Source: Marinomonas colpomeniae
GTDB lineage: Bacteria; Pseudomonadota; Gammaproteobacteria; Pseudomonadales; Marinomonadaceae
Direction: 5' to 3'
Length of the DNA: 64,000 bases
Assembly (NCBI RefSeq): GCF_014803385.1
Contig: NZ_JACYFC010000003.1
Location: forward strand, 1-64,000
A program made the translations under genes and the position numbers. The first letter of the stretch is position 1; the number at the start of each line of letters is the position of its first letter. The notes beneath the pieces were generated by a model. It was given only the letters and a program-made list of their open reading frames with translations. It had not been told where the DNA came from and searched no databases. Shown here one piece after another: positions 1 to 8,614 of the stretch.

Positions 1-27
1 TCGTCGTCAAGCTTGAATTAAGAGAAG

Positions 28-58
28 CCCCGTTCTGCTATGCAGGACGGGGTTTTTT
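28..58 (+). terminator. Rho-independent terminator of a gene left of the window
   Basis: An 11-base stem (28-38 with 42-52, one G-T wobble) closed by a 3-base loop is followed by six T. It ends a transcript that comes from outside the window. Confidence 0.85.
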
Positions 59-401
59 CGTTCTGGGCTGAACGTAGATGAATTTTTTTGAATTCATTTA
101 CTCAAAAATAGAGATGTTTTTTGTCCTTGATTCGATAGGAAATTCACCTTTAAAAGGATCGGTAATTACATAAAATCCAGATGAGTTTTATGTTTTTTTA
201 TTTGATGTTTTTTACCGTAAAAAAACCAAAGATTTAGATAAAAATCATTTATTGTAAGGCTCAATAGTTCCGTGAATTTTTGTAAATTTTATCAAAAAAA
301 AATTATTGATCTGTACATGCTTTTTTTCTGTCTCTATAATAAAATTTGTCTTAGTTGAGACAAGGTCACAATGATTTTCAAGTAATATAAGGGAAAAGTA
401 T
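59..401. other. AT-rich intergenic region before the DUF3015 gene
   Basis: No open frame with coding character was seen here. The right part carries the promoter listed separately, a short inverted repeat at about 347-366, and a ribosome binding site AAGGGAA at 389-395. The rest is AT-rich with A and T runs and holds nothing I recognise. Confidence 0.6.
312..340 (+). promoter_or_regulatory. Sigma-70-type promoter for the DUF3015 gene
   Basis: A -35-like TGTACA (312-317) and a perfect -10 TATAAT (335-340) are 17 bases apart. The start codon lies 61 bases downstream. Confidence 0.55.
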
Positions 402-887
402 ATGAAAAAGTTAGCATTATCTATCGTATTGGCAACTGCCTCTGTTTCTTCTTTCGCTGCTGGCGGCCATAGTTCTGCTGGTTGTGGTCTAGGTACTGAA
501 TATGTGTTTCAAGATGCAGATGCTTGGTACGAAAACGTTTTAGCGGCAACAACAAATGCTTCTTCTGGTAGCCAGACCTTCGGTATGACTTCTGGAACTT
601 CTGGTTGTGATGATAGTGCTGGTGAAACTGTAGGATCAGTTGCTGTTTTTATGAACGAAAATCTTGAACCATTAGCTGTTGATATGGCGAAAGGCGAAGG
701 CGAAACACTTAATGCATTAGCTGAATTGATGGGCGTTGAAAATGCTGATAAAGCACTTTTTAACGAACAAATGAAACAAAACTTCGACCAAGTTTTCGCT
801 ACAGCTGAAACAACGCCAGTTACTGCTTATGAAGGCGTTATAGGTGTTATGTCAAACAATGCAGAACTTACTAAGTACTTAGGTTAA
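402..887 (+). CDS. DUF3015 family exported protein
   Basis: Secreted protein of 161 aa. A signal peptide covers about residues 1-19 (MKKLALS... ending Ser-Phe-Ala-Ala). The mature part has the family's paired cysteine motifs: CGLG near residue 28 and SGTSGCD near residue 69, around the segment LAATTNASSGSQTFG. The family (DUF3015, known from genome annotation) has no established role. Its neighbour downstream is a DUF4105 protein; the two families often occur side by side, so a shared envelope function is likely. AAGGGAA 6 bases before the ATG supports the start. A terminator follows, so it is probably transcribed alone or with partial read-through. Confidence 0.85.
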   Translation: MKKLALSIVLATASVSSFAAGGHSSAGCGLGTEYVFQDADAWYENVLAATTNASSGSQTFGMTSGTSGCDDSAGETVGSVAVFMNENLEPLAVDMAKGEGETLNALAELMGVENADKALFNEQMKQNFDQVFATAETTPVTAYEGVIGVMSNNAELTKYLG

Positions 888-907
888 TTTAACCCGTACT
901 AAAAGTT

Positions 908-952
908 AAATGAGAGTAGTGCTTTTCGAAGTGCTAATCTCATTTTTTTTAT
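908..952 (+). terminator. Terminator after the DUF3015 gene
   Basis: AAATGAGA (908-915) pairs with TCTCATTT (938-945), with further pairs inside (TAG with CTA), and a run of T follows to about 950. Confidence 0.75.
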
Positions 953-1008
953 CTATAAAAAGGTAGCTTTTTCTATAGTAAGTAGCCTTCCTAAAAAGTA
1001 ACTTTTTT

Positions 1009-2889
1009 ATGCGTTTATTTTTCTTTTTTTCTTCGATTTTATTTTGTTATTCAGTATCTGGATCTGAAGTTAAAACTATCACTAATATAAGTGATAGTAA
1101 GCTATCATATTTAGCACAGGACTCTTCTTGGCTTGACCTGTTGCACTACCATCAAATAGGCATAGTTTCTCCAAATGAAAGTCAGGTTGACGATCCAGAG
1201 TTTTTTTTATCCCAAATTGGTAACTCAGACCCTAAGGCTGAGTTGATTGCTACATTAGAAGCATTTAGTTCGCCTTTTTTAGGTGAGGATATAAATAAAG
1301 CTCCCCAGTGTGTTTATCCTGCGCGATTTAGTTGGCTGAAAAACAAAAAAGTAGGTGATGATTTTATTGCGCTGGACTGTCCTGAATTTGACGATTGGTC
1401 TGGAAAAATAGACGGCGAAAGTGTTTATCTTGTTTTCCCCGCCTCTTATCTAAATAGCCCTTCTTCTATGTACGGGCACACTTTATTGCGAGTTAAAAGA
1501 AAAGGTAATGATATTCCTCTTTTAGATTACGCTGTTAATTATGCGGCTAATGCTGATCCAGAAGATAATGGATTAGTATTTAGTTATAAGGGATTAAGTG
1601 GGGGGTATCCTGGAGTTGTTTCAGTGACGCCTTATTACGAAAAAGTAAAAGAATATAGTTTTTTAGAGAATCGTGATATTTGGGAGTATAAATTAGATTT
1701 ATCTCAAGAAGAGGTTGATCAGTTTATTCGTCATGTATGGGAAGTGCGTAATACCTATATGGACTATTACTTTTTTTCGGAAAACTGTTCATATCAACTG
1801 TTGGCGATGCTAGATGCTAGTAGTGACCGTTTTCAAACAACCAAAAATTTTAATCTTTGGGCTATTCCAGCAGATACGGTTAGAGAGCTAAAAGATGCTA
1901 ATTTGTTGTTAGATGTTAGCTATCGACCATCTATTGCTAATCAAGTTGAACAGATGTTGACGGAGCTGAGTGATGAGCAAATAACTCAAGTTAAATTATT
2001 AGTAGATCAGGAAGAGTTGGTATTGACTGGGCTCTCTGATTTTACTGATGAGCAGCAAGCTCAAATACTAGAGGTAGCTTACCAATACAGTCGTTATTTA
2101 TCTGCGAAAAAGAAATCAACGCTGTCTTACTTGAATACACGTTCTATAAAGTTACTTTCACTGCGTAGTAAATATTCAGTGTCAAAAGTGTTTAAGGAGA
2201 CAAATGTCCCTGAGGTTAGAGATGATGAGGGCCATAAAACCCAACGTATTGCTTTAACCTTGGGTGAAACTGAAAATAAAGCATTTTCATTGTTGGAATA
2301 TCGTCCTTCCTATCATGATTTACTTGATGCTAAAGGTGGGTACTTAGAAGGTGCAGAACTTTCTATGTTTAGTGGTAGTTTGAGTATTACTGAAGATGAA
2401 AGTCTTAAAGTCGAGAATATTACTCTTATAAATATACGCTCTTTGGCTCCGTCTAATGCGCTGGTGACACCTAAATCGTGGCAAATTAATGCATCGTTTA
2501 TTCGGGACTCTGCAATTGATGATTCATTGGTTTTTCGTCTCAAAGGCGGAGCTGGTATTACTGAAAAACTTGGTAATAATTTATTTTCTATTCTGGTGAA
2601 TGGGAGTGCTTCTGTTGGTGAAGGTTATGAGGACTTTTATCAAAGAAAATATAAAGTTCAAGTGGGGCCTCAATTGCAATGGCTTTATTCTGGAGAAACT
2701 CATCGTTTAATGGCGTCCTATGAATACTTAGATGATATAAATGAAAGTAAGGCTAATTATCAGGTAGCTGAGTTGGAATGGGCGTATTTAATTAATAAAG
2801 ATTGGCAGGCTCGAGTTAAGGTTGCCCAAGAAAAATTGGATAGTATAGATGAGAATACAGTTCAGTTTAGTTTGCTGCATTACTTTTAG
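1009..2889 (+). CDS. DUF4105 domain envelope protein with probable C-terminal barrel
   Basis: 626 aa with a signal peptide at about residues 1-18. Residues about 140-290 match the DUF4105 family: a GHTLLRV block, AVNYAAN, and SENCSYQLL with its cysteine. This domain resembles the periplasmic N-terminal part of Lnb-type lipoprotein N-acyltransferases, and it has a Cys/His pattern of papain/NlpC-like folds; both comparisons are family knowledge. The C-terminal third (about 400-626) alternates polar and hydrophobic residues and ends in Phe (SLLHYF), as outer membrane beta-barrels do. An outer membrane location is therefore inferred. The substrate is unknown. It follows the DUF3015 gene by 121 bases. 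Confidence 0.8.
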   Translation: MRLFFFFSSILFCYSVSGSEVKTITNISDSKLSYLAQDSSWLDLLHYHQIGIVSPNESQVDDPEFFLSQIGNSDPKAELIATLEAFSSPFLGEDINKAPQCVYPARFSWLKNKKVGDDFIALDCPEFDDWSGKIDGESVYLVFPASYLNSPSSMYGHTLLRVKRKGNDIPLLDYAVNYAANADPEDNGLVFSYKGLSGGYPGVVSVTPYYEKVKEYSFLENRDIWEYKLDLSQEEVDQFIRHVWEVRNTYMDYYFFSENCSYQLLAMLDASSDRFQTTKNFNLWAIPADTVRELKDANLLLDVSYRPSIANQVEQMLTELSDEQITQVKLLVDQEELVLTGLSDFTDEQQAQILEVAYQYSRYLSAKKKSTLSYLNTRSIKLLSLRSKYSVSKVFKETNVPEVRDDEGHKTQRIALTLGETENKAFSLLEYRPSYHDLLDAKGGYLEGAELSMFSGSLSITEDESLKVENITLINIRSLAPSNALVTPKSWQINASFIRDSAIDDSLVFRLKGGAGITEKLGNNLFSILVNGSASVGEGYEDFYQRKYKVQVGPQLQWLYSGETHRLMASYEYLDDINESKANYQVAELEWAYLINKDWQARVKVAQEKLDSIDENTVQFSLLHYF

Positions 2890-2910
2890 TTATAAGATAT
2901 TAGAAAATAA

Positions 2911-2940
2911 AAAACGAGTCTTCTATGACTCGTTTTTTTG
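2911..2940. terminator. Bidirectional terminator between convergent genes
   Basis: A perfect 10-base stem (2911-2920 with 2927-2936, 6-base loop) is flanked by A on the left and seven T on the right, so it can stop the DUF4105 gene on the plus strand and the LysR gene on the minus strand. Confidence 0.85.
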
Positions 2941-3000
2941 TTTTATTAATGTGTCAGAGGAGGTTTTCCGCCAGTTAAAAGGTGGGTATAAATTGGAGTA

Positions 3001-3933
3001 TTACGATAAGGCTTTAGCTTCTTTTCTTAACCAATCTCTTAGAAATTTGATGGCGTCTTCGTTTCGACGGCTTTCTTTATAGGCTAGGTAGAAGTTTTCA
3101 CCGGTTTTGACTGAATGGCAAGGAAGCTTTACTAAAGGTGTTTCTTCGTCTTTTTCATTTATCATGTAGTCGTTTACTAGTGCGATGCCAAGGGAGTGTT
3201 TGGCCGCTTCATAAGCTAACATAAGGTGACTAAAGCGATGGAATTGTATGGAGTCTGGTAGAGGTAGCTTCAAATTTGCAAACCAGCGTTTCCAATCTTC
3301 AGTGTGTCGATCATAAATGCTATACGAAGTGATGAGTGAAAAATCAGCGAGTGAACCTGGTTTTGTACTTAATTGATCCGCTAGTTCATTATTAGGTGTT
3401 ATGTTTAACTCATTTTTAATTGTTTCCAAATAGCTCTGACTACAGACAGGGAAAAGCCGCTCTTGGTAAAGAGGTTCAAATAAGAAACCTCTTTTCTCTT
3501 TTTCAACAGTAATGAAAAAATCTGCGGTGCGATCAGAGAGATCAGGAGAGCCATGACTCATTTCAATGCTAAGCTCTAAATTCGGATATAAGCGTTTTAA
3601 GTCCGGTAGTCTCGGTATTAGCCAGTACACAGCAAATGAACTGTATACGGCCAGTCTAATACGTGTTGTTTGCTCCCCTTTTATTTGGTTTGTAGCTTGA
3701 GCTATCTGTAGTAAAGAGTTACTGATGACATCCAAATAATGGCGACCTTCTTTTGTTAGTTCTACATTACGACCCTGCCTGTAGAATAAACTCTCTCCAA
3801 GATGATTTTCCAAAATTTTGATTTGATGGGAAACAGCGCTTTGGCTAACGTTGAGTTCGTTAGCGGCTAATGAAAAACTGCTTAATCTAGCGACAGTTTC
3901 AAACACAGGAAGTGATTTTAGTGGTGGCAGCAT
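3001..3933 (-). CDS. LysR-family transcriptional regulator, GcvA-like
   Basis: 310 aa. The N-terminal winged helix-turn-helix at about residues 6-65 has the family pattern LPVFETVARLSSFSLAANELNVSQSAVSHQIKILE. The effector-binding domain follows from about residue 90. The opening LPPLKSLPVFE is typical of the GcvA branch, which regulates amino-acid related genes, but the ligand cannot be read from the sequence. It is divergent from the EamA exporter gene at 4040 with a 106-base shared promoter region. LysR proteins usually control the divergent neighbour, so that exporter is the likely target (inference). Confidence 0.9.
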   Translation of the reverse strand: MLPPLKSLPVFETVARLSSFSLAANELNVSQSAVSHQIKILENHLGESLFYRQGRNVELTKEGRHYLDVISNSLLQIAQATNQIKGEQTTRIRLAVYSSFAVYWLIPRLPDLKRLYPNLELSIEMSHGSPDLSDRTADFFITVEKEKRGFLFEPLYQERLFPVCSQSYLETIKNELNITPNNELADQLSTKPGSLADFSLITSYSIYDRHTEDWKRWFANLKLPLPDSIQFHRFSHLMLAYEAAKHSLGIALVNDYMINEKDEETPLVKLPCHSVKTGENFYLAYKESRRNEDAIKFLRDWLRKEAKALS

Positions 3934-4039
3934 AAATTATCTATCTAAAAAACTAATGACTTCTCTGAATATATCATTTTATCTAATGGATTTAACTCAT
4001 TAAACTGCCAATATTAAATGCTATTTTATAGGAGACGTA

Positions 4040-4948
4040 ATGTCTGGACGTACGGTTGCCAGTGCTATTTTTGTTTTAGTTCTGGGAAGTTTTTTTGCTA
4101 CCTTATGTGATGTGTTTATTAAGTTGGCGGGTTCTGATGTTGCTGTCTTTCAGTTTACGTTTCTTCGTTCTGTTTTTATGTGTCTAATTTTATTTCCAAT
4201 AGTGTATATAAGGTATTTATATCAACCTCAATCTGTTGTTTTTGTTGGATTAAAGCTTCACTTTATTCGCGGTAACCTGTGGGTGCTAGCTGGGATTCTC
4301 CTTACTTTATCTTTATCTGAGCTTTCTTTAGCAACCGCTAATTCTGTATTTTATACGGCGCCAATTTTTATTATGTTATTTGGTGCTTTTTTTTATAAAG
4401 AGCGTTTATCGTTTGAGGTTGTTTTTTCTGCTGTGTTTGGCTTTATTGGTATCTTAGTTATTTTAAGGCCTACTGAAATTAGTTCAGGAATGATAAGTGC
4501 TATTTTATTCGCTGTCGTATTAGCAACAAACAGCTTGTTGATTAAAAAATTACCACAGAGTCAAGATATGTTTTGTGGTTTATGTATTACTCAGCTTTTC
4601 GCTTTGCCTGTGGCTGCTGGGCTGGCGATTTGGGAAGGTGAGGCTTTTCAAGTTGATTTACTACTGTACTCTGCTTTGTCTTCGATCTGCTCTATTCTAT
4701 ATGGTGTATCCTGTTTGATCGGCTATCGATACATTGCGTCTAGTAAGGTGACTAGTGCTGAGTATTCAGGTCTTATTTTTGCCTTTTTAATTGGATGGTT
4801 AGTATTTGGAGAAGTGCCAGATTTAGGTTTATTTATTGGTTCTCTCTTTGTTATTTTGCCTTTGCTCTATCTAAGCCATCAAGATGTTAGAAGGTTGCGT
4901 AAAGAGCAGTCTCTTAATAATTCACGATCTAGTTTGGGCGCTGGTTAA
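4040..4948 (+). CDS. EamA/DMT-superfamily transporter
   Basis: 302 aa inner membrane protein with about ten hydrophobic helices in two EamA repeats (about residues 7-142 and 150-280). The repeats carry the family signatures LATANSVFYTAPIFIMLFGAFFYKE and TSAEYSGLIFAFLIGWLVFGE. Members export amino acids, nucleosides or other small metabolites; the substrate here is unknown. A ribosome binding site TAGGAGA precedes the ATG. It is divergent from a LysR gene that probably controls it. Confidence 0.88.
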   Translation: MSGRTVASAIFVLVLGSFFATLCDVFIKLAGSDVAVFQFTFLRSVFMCLILFPIVYIRYLYQPQSVVFVGLKLHFIRGNLWVLAGILLTLSLSELSLATANSVFYTAPIFIMLFGAFFYKERLSFEVVFSAVFGFIGILVILRPTEISSGMISAILFAVVLATNSLLIKKLPQSQDMFCGLCITQLFALPVAAGLAIWEGEAFQVDLLLYSALSSICSILYGVSCLIGYRYIASSKVTSAEYSGLIFAFLIGWLVFGEVPDLGLFIGSLFVILPLLYLSHQDVRRLRKEQSLNNSRSSLGAG

Positions 4949-4985
4949 GTTATTAATGAGAAGACATCTGCTTTTAGAGTCGATC

Positions 4986-5525
4986 TTATTCATTCCTTGT
5001 TTGAATCTTTTCGTTTGGTTCTCCAGTCTTTAATAGCTTCAATAAATCTTCTCTTTTTAGGCTGCCTTTTTGGGCAAGGTCTAATTGATATTGATATTCG
5101 TTATTCCAATCTGTTGTTCTTGGAACAATATCTGATAAGTCCTTCATGGCTAATTTCATCACTTTTAGATAAGCCTGAATATTTTGCTCTTGATTGATTA
5201 GAATGTTTTTTAATGCGGTAGCGCTACTGTGTCTAAGGTAAAGTTGTAAAACATCGTTCTGATCTTTCATTATTTTGAGTTTTATATCTTGCCTTGTAAT
5301 AGATTCCTGAAAACTTATTAATAGAGCGTCCTGCTTATTACCTTTATCGACGTTTTGATCTTGTTCAGATGATTTCATAAGAAAGAAAGTAATGCCTGAA
5401 GATGCGGCGACACTAAACATAAAACATAAAACAAATGCGATCAAAAGACCCTTAGGTTTTTTCTTTGGAGTGTCTTCTTCAAGTGAATCTTCATTGTTGA
5501 AATCAGGCTTCATGTTAGCTCGCAT
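4986..5525 (-). CDS. Hypothetical membrane-anchored protein
   Basis: 179 aa, not recognised. The acidic-basic N-terminus (about 1-27, with KKKPK) is followed by one transmembrane helix at about 28-50. The remaining 130 residues are predicted periplasmic, largely helical and charged. The second Met (start at 5513) has a slightly better upstream GAG than the first, so the true protein may be four residues shorter. The gene converges on the EamA gene with a 37-base gap and is divergent from iscR. No function can be assigned. Confidence 0.65.
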   Translation of the reverse strand: MRANMKPDFNNEDSLEEDTPKKKPKGLLIAFVLCFMFSVAASSGITFFLMKSSEQDQNVDKGNKQDALLISFQESITRQDIKLKIMKDQNDVLQLYLRHSSATALKNILINQEQNIQAYLKVMKLAMKDLSDIVPRTTDWNNEYQYQLDLAQKGSLKREDLLKLLKTGEPNEKIQTRNE

Positions 5526-5719
5526 TTATTTTATGTGTGTAACTATTAGTTTGCTTGTTTTTGCTAAAAGGACAAGTTTAGCTTTGTTTTGTTTTTGTGG
5601 GTGTTTTGTATTATCCGGTAGGGCGTTTTTTCTGTTCATGATGCTTTATGAAATCACATTCTACGGTTTAGTTTTTCCTTGTGTGCACGTAAAATATGGC
5701 CCGGCTATTAAAGAAGGTA

Positions 5720-5744
5720 ATAACCTACTAAAATAGTCAGGTAA
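5720..5744 (+). promoter_or_regulatory. Type 1 IscR-binding site
   Basis: The 25 bases at 5720-5744 match the type 1 IscR consensus (ATASYYGACTRwwwYAGTCRRSTAT, recalled from E. coli work) at 22 positions. The match includes the right half core TAGTCAGGTA and the left ACTAAAA. The site lies just upstream of the -35 box of iscR, which fits [2Fe-2S]-IscR autorepression of the operon. Confidence 0.7.
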
Positions 5745-5748
5745 ATAC

Positions 5749-5778
5749 TTGATCAAAACAGTAGGTTTTGTGTACTAT
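5749..5778 (+). promoter_or_regulatory. Promoter of the iscR-suf operon
   Basis: TTGATC (5749-5754) and TACTAT (5773-5778) are separated by 18 bases and sit 35 bases before the iscR start codon, directly after the IscR-like site. About 190 bases further left (5526-5719), between the divergent hypothetical gene and the site, show nothing else. Confidence 0.55.
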
Positions 5779-5812
5779 TTACTTTCAAAGAATAATTTTA
5801 ATTGGATAGCTT

Positions 5813-6301
5813 ATGCGCCTGACAACAAAAGGTCGTTATGCAGTCACTGCCATGCTTGATTTGGCATTGCATTCGGATCAAGGGCCAGTGTCTTTATCAG
5901 ATATTTCGAACCGACAAGGAATATCACTCTCTTACCTTGAACAGTTGTTTTCTAAGCTTCGCAAGAAATCACTAGTAACTAGTGTGAGAGGGCCGGGTGG
6001 AGGATATCGCCTAAGTCGTTCAAATGACGATATTTTTGTTGCGCAGATAGTCGATGCGGTTAATGAGTCCGTCGATGCCACCGGATGTAAAGGTCGTAGT
6101 GATTGTCAGGGCGGTAATACTTGCCTGACTCATCATTTGTGGTGTGATTTAAGTGATCAGATACATGACTTCTTAAATAATATTAGTTTAGAGCAATTGG
6201 TTCGCCGAGAAGATGTTCGGCAAGTCGCTGAACGACAAAGTTTTGAAGGCCGACAAAGTCAGTTTGAACATGACAAAATTAGTGCGGCTATTGTTGATTA
6301 A
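5813..6301 (+). CDS. iscR: Rrf2-family Fe-S regulator IscR
   Basis: 162 aa. An N-terminal winged helix ([18 protein letters not shown]... [15 protein letters not shown]) is followed by the three cluster-ligand cysteines in [13 protein letters not shown] (about residues 92-104) and the downstream His. This is the diagnostic IscR pattern and differs from the NsrR spacing. Holo-IscR represses the assembly operon; apo-IscR activates other promoters (established in E. coli). It heads the suf operon, with 74 bases to sufB that contain an inverted repeat. The C-terminal tail after about residue 135 is a little longer than in some relatives. Confidence 0.95.
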   Translation: MRLTTKGRYAVTAMLDLALHSDQGPVSLSDISNRQGISLSYLEQLFSKLRKKSLVTSVRGPGGGYRLSRSNDDIFVAQIVDAVNESVDATGCKGRSDCQGGNTCLTHHLWCDLSDQIHDFLNNISLEQLVRREDVRQVAERQSFEGRQSQFEHDKISAAIVD

Positions 6302-6320
6302 GTAAAGAATAAATTTAGTA

Positions 6321-6353
6321 GAACAAATGCTCTGATGCTCAGCGTGTTTGTTC
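6321..6353 (+). repeat. Inverted repeat between iscR and sufB
   Basis: GAACAAA (6321-6327) pairs with TTTGTTC (6347-6353), and a small hairpin CTGA-TGC-TCAG (6332-6342) nests inside. No T run follows, so it is more likely an mRNA stability or processing element than a terminator. Confidence 0.5.
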
Positions 6354-6375
6354 CTATCAAGAGTGGGTTTTTTAT

Positions 6376-7812
6376 ATGACTGAGCAGATAGATAAGGCGC
6401 TAGCAAGGGAATACGAGGCTGGTTTTGTGTCTGATGTAGAATCAGAGACGTTTGAGCCAGGTTTGGATGAGAGTGTTATCCAACGTATTTCTGAAATGAA
6501 AGGCGAACCTGAATGGATGCTTGAATGGCGTTTAAGTGCCTTTCGTGAATGGCTTGAAATGGAAGAGCCAGATTGGGCGTTGGTAGATTATCCTAAGATC
6601 GATTTTCAAGCGATTTCCTATTATTCCGCGCCAAAAAGTATGAAGGATAAGCCTAAGTCTTTAGACGAGGTAGATCCCGAGTTACTGCGTACCTATGAAA
6701 AGCTTGGTATACCTCTGATAGAGCAACAGATGTTGGCAGGTATTGCTGTTGATGCTGTATTTGATTCTGTTTCTGTTGTAACGACTTTTCGAGATAAGTT
6801 AGAAGAAGCTGGTGTTATTTTTTGCCCAATTTCTGAAGCAATAAAAAAACACCCGGAACTTGTTAAAAAGTATCTTGGTAGTGTTGTTGCAAAAAAAGAC
6901 AATTATTACTCTGCTTTGAACTGTGCGGTATTTACTGATGGTTCATTTGTGTACATTCCAAAAGGCACTCGATGCCCAATGGAGCTGTCTACTTATTTCC
7001 GCATTAACGAACAGAATACAGGCCAATTTGAACGTACTCTGATTATTGCCGATGAAGGTAGTCATGTGAGTTATCTTGAAGGTTGTACAGCCCCTCAACG
7101 TGATGAAAACCAGTTACACGCAGCGGTTGTTGAATTGGTTGCTATGGATAATGCTGAGATCAAATACTCAACCGTTCAGAACTGGTATCCAGGTGATGAA
7201 AACGGTAAAGGCGGTATTTACAACTTTGTAACTAAACGAGGTATTTGTCATACCAGCGCTAAAATATCTTGGACTCAAGTGGAAACGGGTTCTGCAGTAA
7301 CTTGGAAGTACCCTAGCTGTATTTTGAAAGGTGATAATAGTGTTGGTGAGTTTTATTCTGTTGCTTTGACGCGTGGACGTCAACAAGCTGATACGGGCAC
7401 TAAGATGATCCACATTGGTAAAAATACTAAGTCGACTATCATCACTAAAGGTATTTCCGCTGGTAAGAGTAATAACAGTTATCGTGGCCTTGTGCGTATG
7501 AATCCGGGTGCCGATGGTGCACGTAACTTTACACAATGTGATTCGTTACTTATTGGCGATCAATGTGGTGCTCATACCTTTCCTTATGTAGAAAGCCGTA
7601 ATCCATCAGCGATTATTGAGCATGAAGCAACAACCTCTAAGGTTAGTGATGAGCAAATGTTCTTATGTCGTCAACGAGGCTTAGACCCTGAAAAGGCCGT
7701 CTCGATGATTGTGAATGGCTTCTGTAAAGAAGTATTCAAAGAATTACCAATGGAATTTGCCGTTGAAGCGGGCAAGTTACTAGAAATAAGCCTCGAAGGC
7801 TCTGTAGGTTAA
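6376..7812 (+). CDS. sufB: Fe-S scaffold subunit SufB
   Basis: 478 aa, close to the 480-495 aa usual for SufB. It forms the SufBC2D scaffold with SufC and SufD and assembles clusters on itself in the cytoplasm. Visible signatures are [22 protein letters not shown], the YLEGCTAP segment, and the C-terminal block with cysteine and glutamate residues ([16 protein letters not shown], then [19 protein letters not shown]). The gene is followed 13 bases later by sufC. The ATG at 6376 starts directly with a typical SufB N-terminus. Confidence 0.97.
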   Translation: MTEQIDKALAREYEAGFVSDVESETFEPGLDESVIQRISEMKGEPEWMLEWRLSAFREWLEMEEPDWALVDYPKIDFQAISYYSAPKSMKDKPKSLDEVDPELLRTYEKLGIPLIEQQMLAGIAVDAVFDSVSVVTTFRDKLEEAGVIFCPISEAIKKHPELVKKYLGSVVAKKDNYYSALNCAVFTDGSFVYIPKGTRCPMELSTYFRINEQNTGQFERTLIIADEGSHVSYLEGCTAPQRDENQLHAAVVELVAMDNAEIKYSTVQNWYPGDENGKGGIYNFVTKRGICHTSAKISWTQVETGSAVTWKYPSCILKGDNSVGEFYSVALTRGRQQADTGTKMIHIGKNTKSTIITKGISAGKSNNSYRGLVRMNPGADGARNFTQCDSLLIGDQCGAHTFPYVESRNPSAIIEHEATTSKVSDEQMFLCRQRGLDPEKAVSMIVNGFCKEVFKELPMEFAVEAGKLLEISLEGSVG

Positions 7813-7825
7813 GGAAATATTTAAA

Positions 7826-8611
7826 ATGTCGAACGCCAAAAATTTATTGACGATTAAAGATTTACACGCAAGCGTGGAAGAAAAACAGATTATTAAAGGG
7901 TTAAACTTAGACATTAAACCTGGTGAAGTACATGCGATTATGGGCCCAAATGGTGCGGGTAAAAGTACTTTGGGCTACGTTTTGTCTGGCCGTGATGGTT
8001 ATACAGTCGACAGTGGTGCGGTAACACTAGACGGCAAAAATTTGTTTGAAATGGAAACTGAAGAGCGCGCTCGCGCTGGTTTATTTCTTGCTTTTCAATA
8101 CCCAGTTGAAATCCCTGGTGTAAGTAACTTAGAGTTTCTAAAAGCTTCCGTTGATGCGCAGCGTGAAGCGCGTGGAGAAGACGCGATTACTTCTGCTGAT
8201 TTTTTGAAAGAAGCAAAAGCAGCTTGTAAGCAAGTGAATTTACCGATTGCTTTTCTGAAGCGTGGTGTCAATGAAGGGTTCTCTGGCGGTGAAAAGAAAC
8301 GTAATGAGCTCATGCAAATGTTATTGCTAAAGCCGAAGCTTTGCATTCTGGATGAAACTGATTCTGGTTTGGATATTGATGCACTGCAAGTTGTTGCTGA
8401 AGGTGTAAATAGCCAAAGGTCAGCTGATCGCAGCTTTATTGTAGTGACCCATTACCAGCGTCTGCTTGATTATATAAAACCAGATTTTGTTCATGTTTTA
8501 TCTGACGGTAAAATTGTGAAAAGTGGCGATGCTTCTCTTGCTCATGAGTTAGAAGCTCAAGGTTATGCTTGGCTGCAGAAAGAGCCAGCTGAAGACGAAC
8601 TTGAGGGGTAA
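7826..8611 (+). CDS. sufC: Fe-S assembly ATPase SufC
   Basis: 261 aa ABC-type ATPase. Walker A is GPNGAGKST (about residues 40-48), the signature is FSGGEKKRNE, Walker B is LCILDETDSGLD, and a switch His lies in VVTHYQRLL. The FSGGEKKRNE signature is characteristic of SufC as against transport ATPases. It powers the SufBC2D scaffold. It has a 13-base gap from sufB and 3 bases to sufD. Confidence 0.97.
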   Translation: MSNAKNLLTIKDLHASVEEKQIIKGLNLDIKPGEVHAIMGPNGAGKSTLGYVLSGRDGYTVDSGAVTLDGKNLFEMETEERARAGLFLAFQYPVEIPGVSNLEFLKASVDAQREARGEDAITSADFLKEAKAACKQVNLPIAFLKRGVNEGFSGGEKKRNELMQMLLLKPKLCILDETDSGLDIDALQVVAEGVNSQRSADRSFIVVTHYQRLLDYIKPDFVHVLSDGKIVKSGDASLAHELEAQGYAWLQKEPAEDELEG

Positions 8612-8614
8612 TGC

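Noticed and set aside
5392..5736. 114-codon open frame on the plus strand before iscR
   Set aside because: Its first half is antisense to the membrane-anchored unknown and its second half crosses the IscR site region; no ribosome binding site and low-complexity hydrophobic content.
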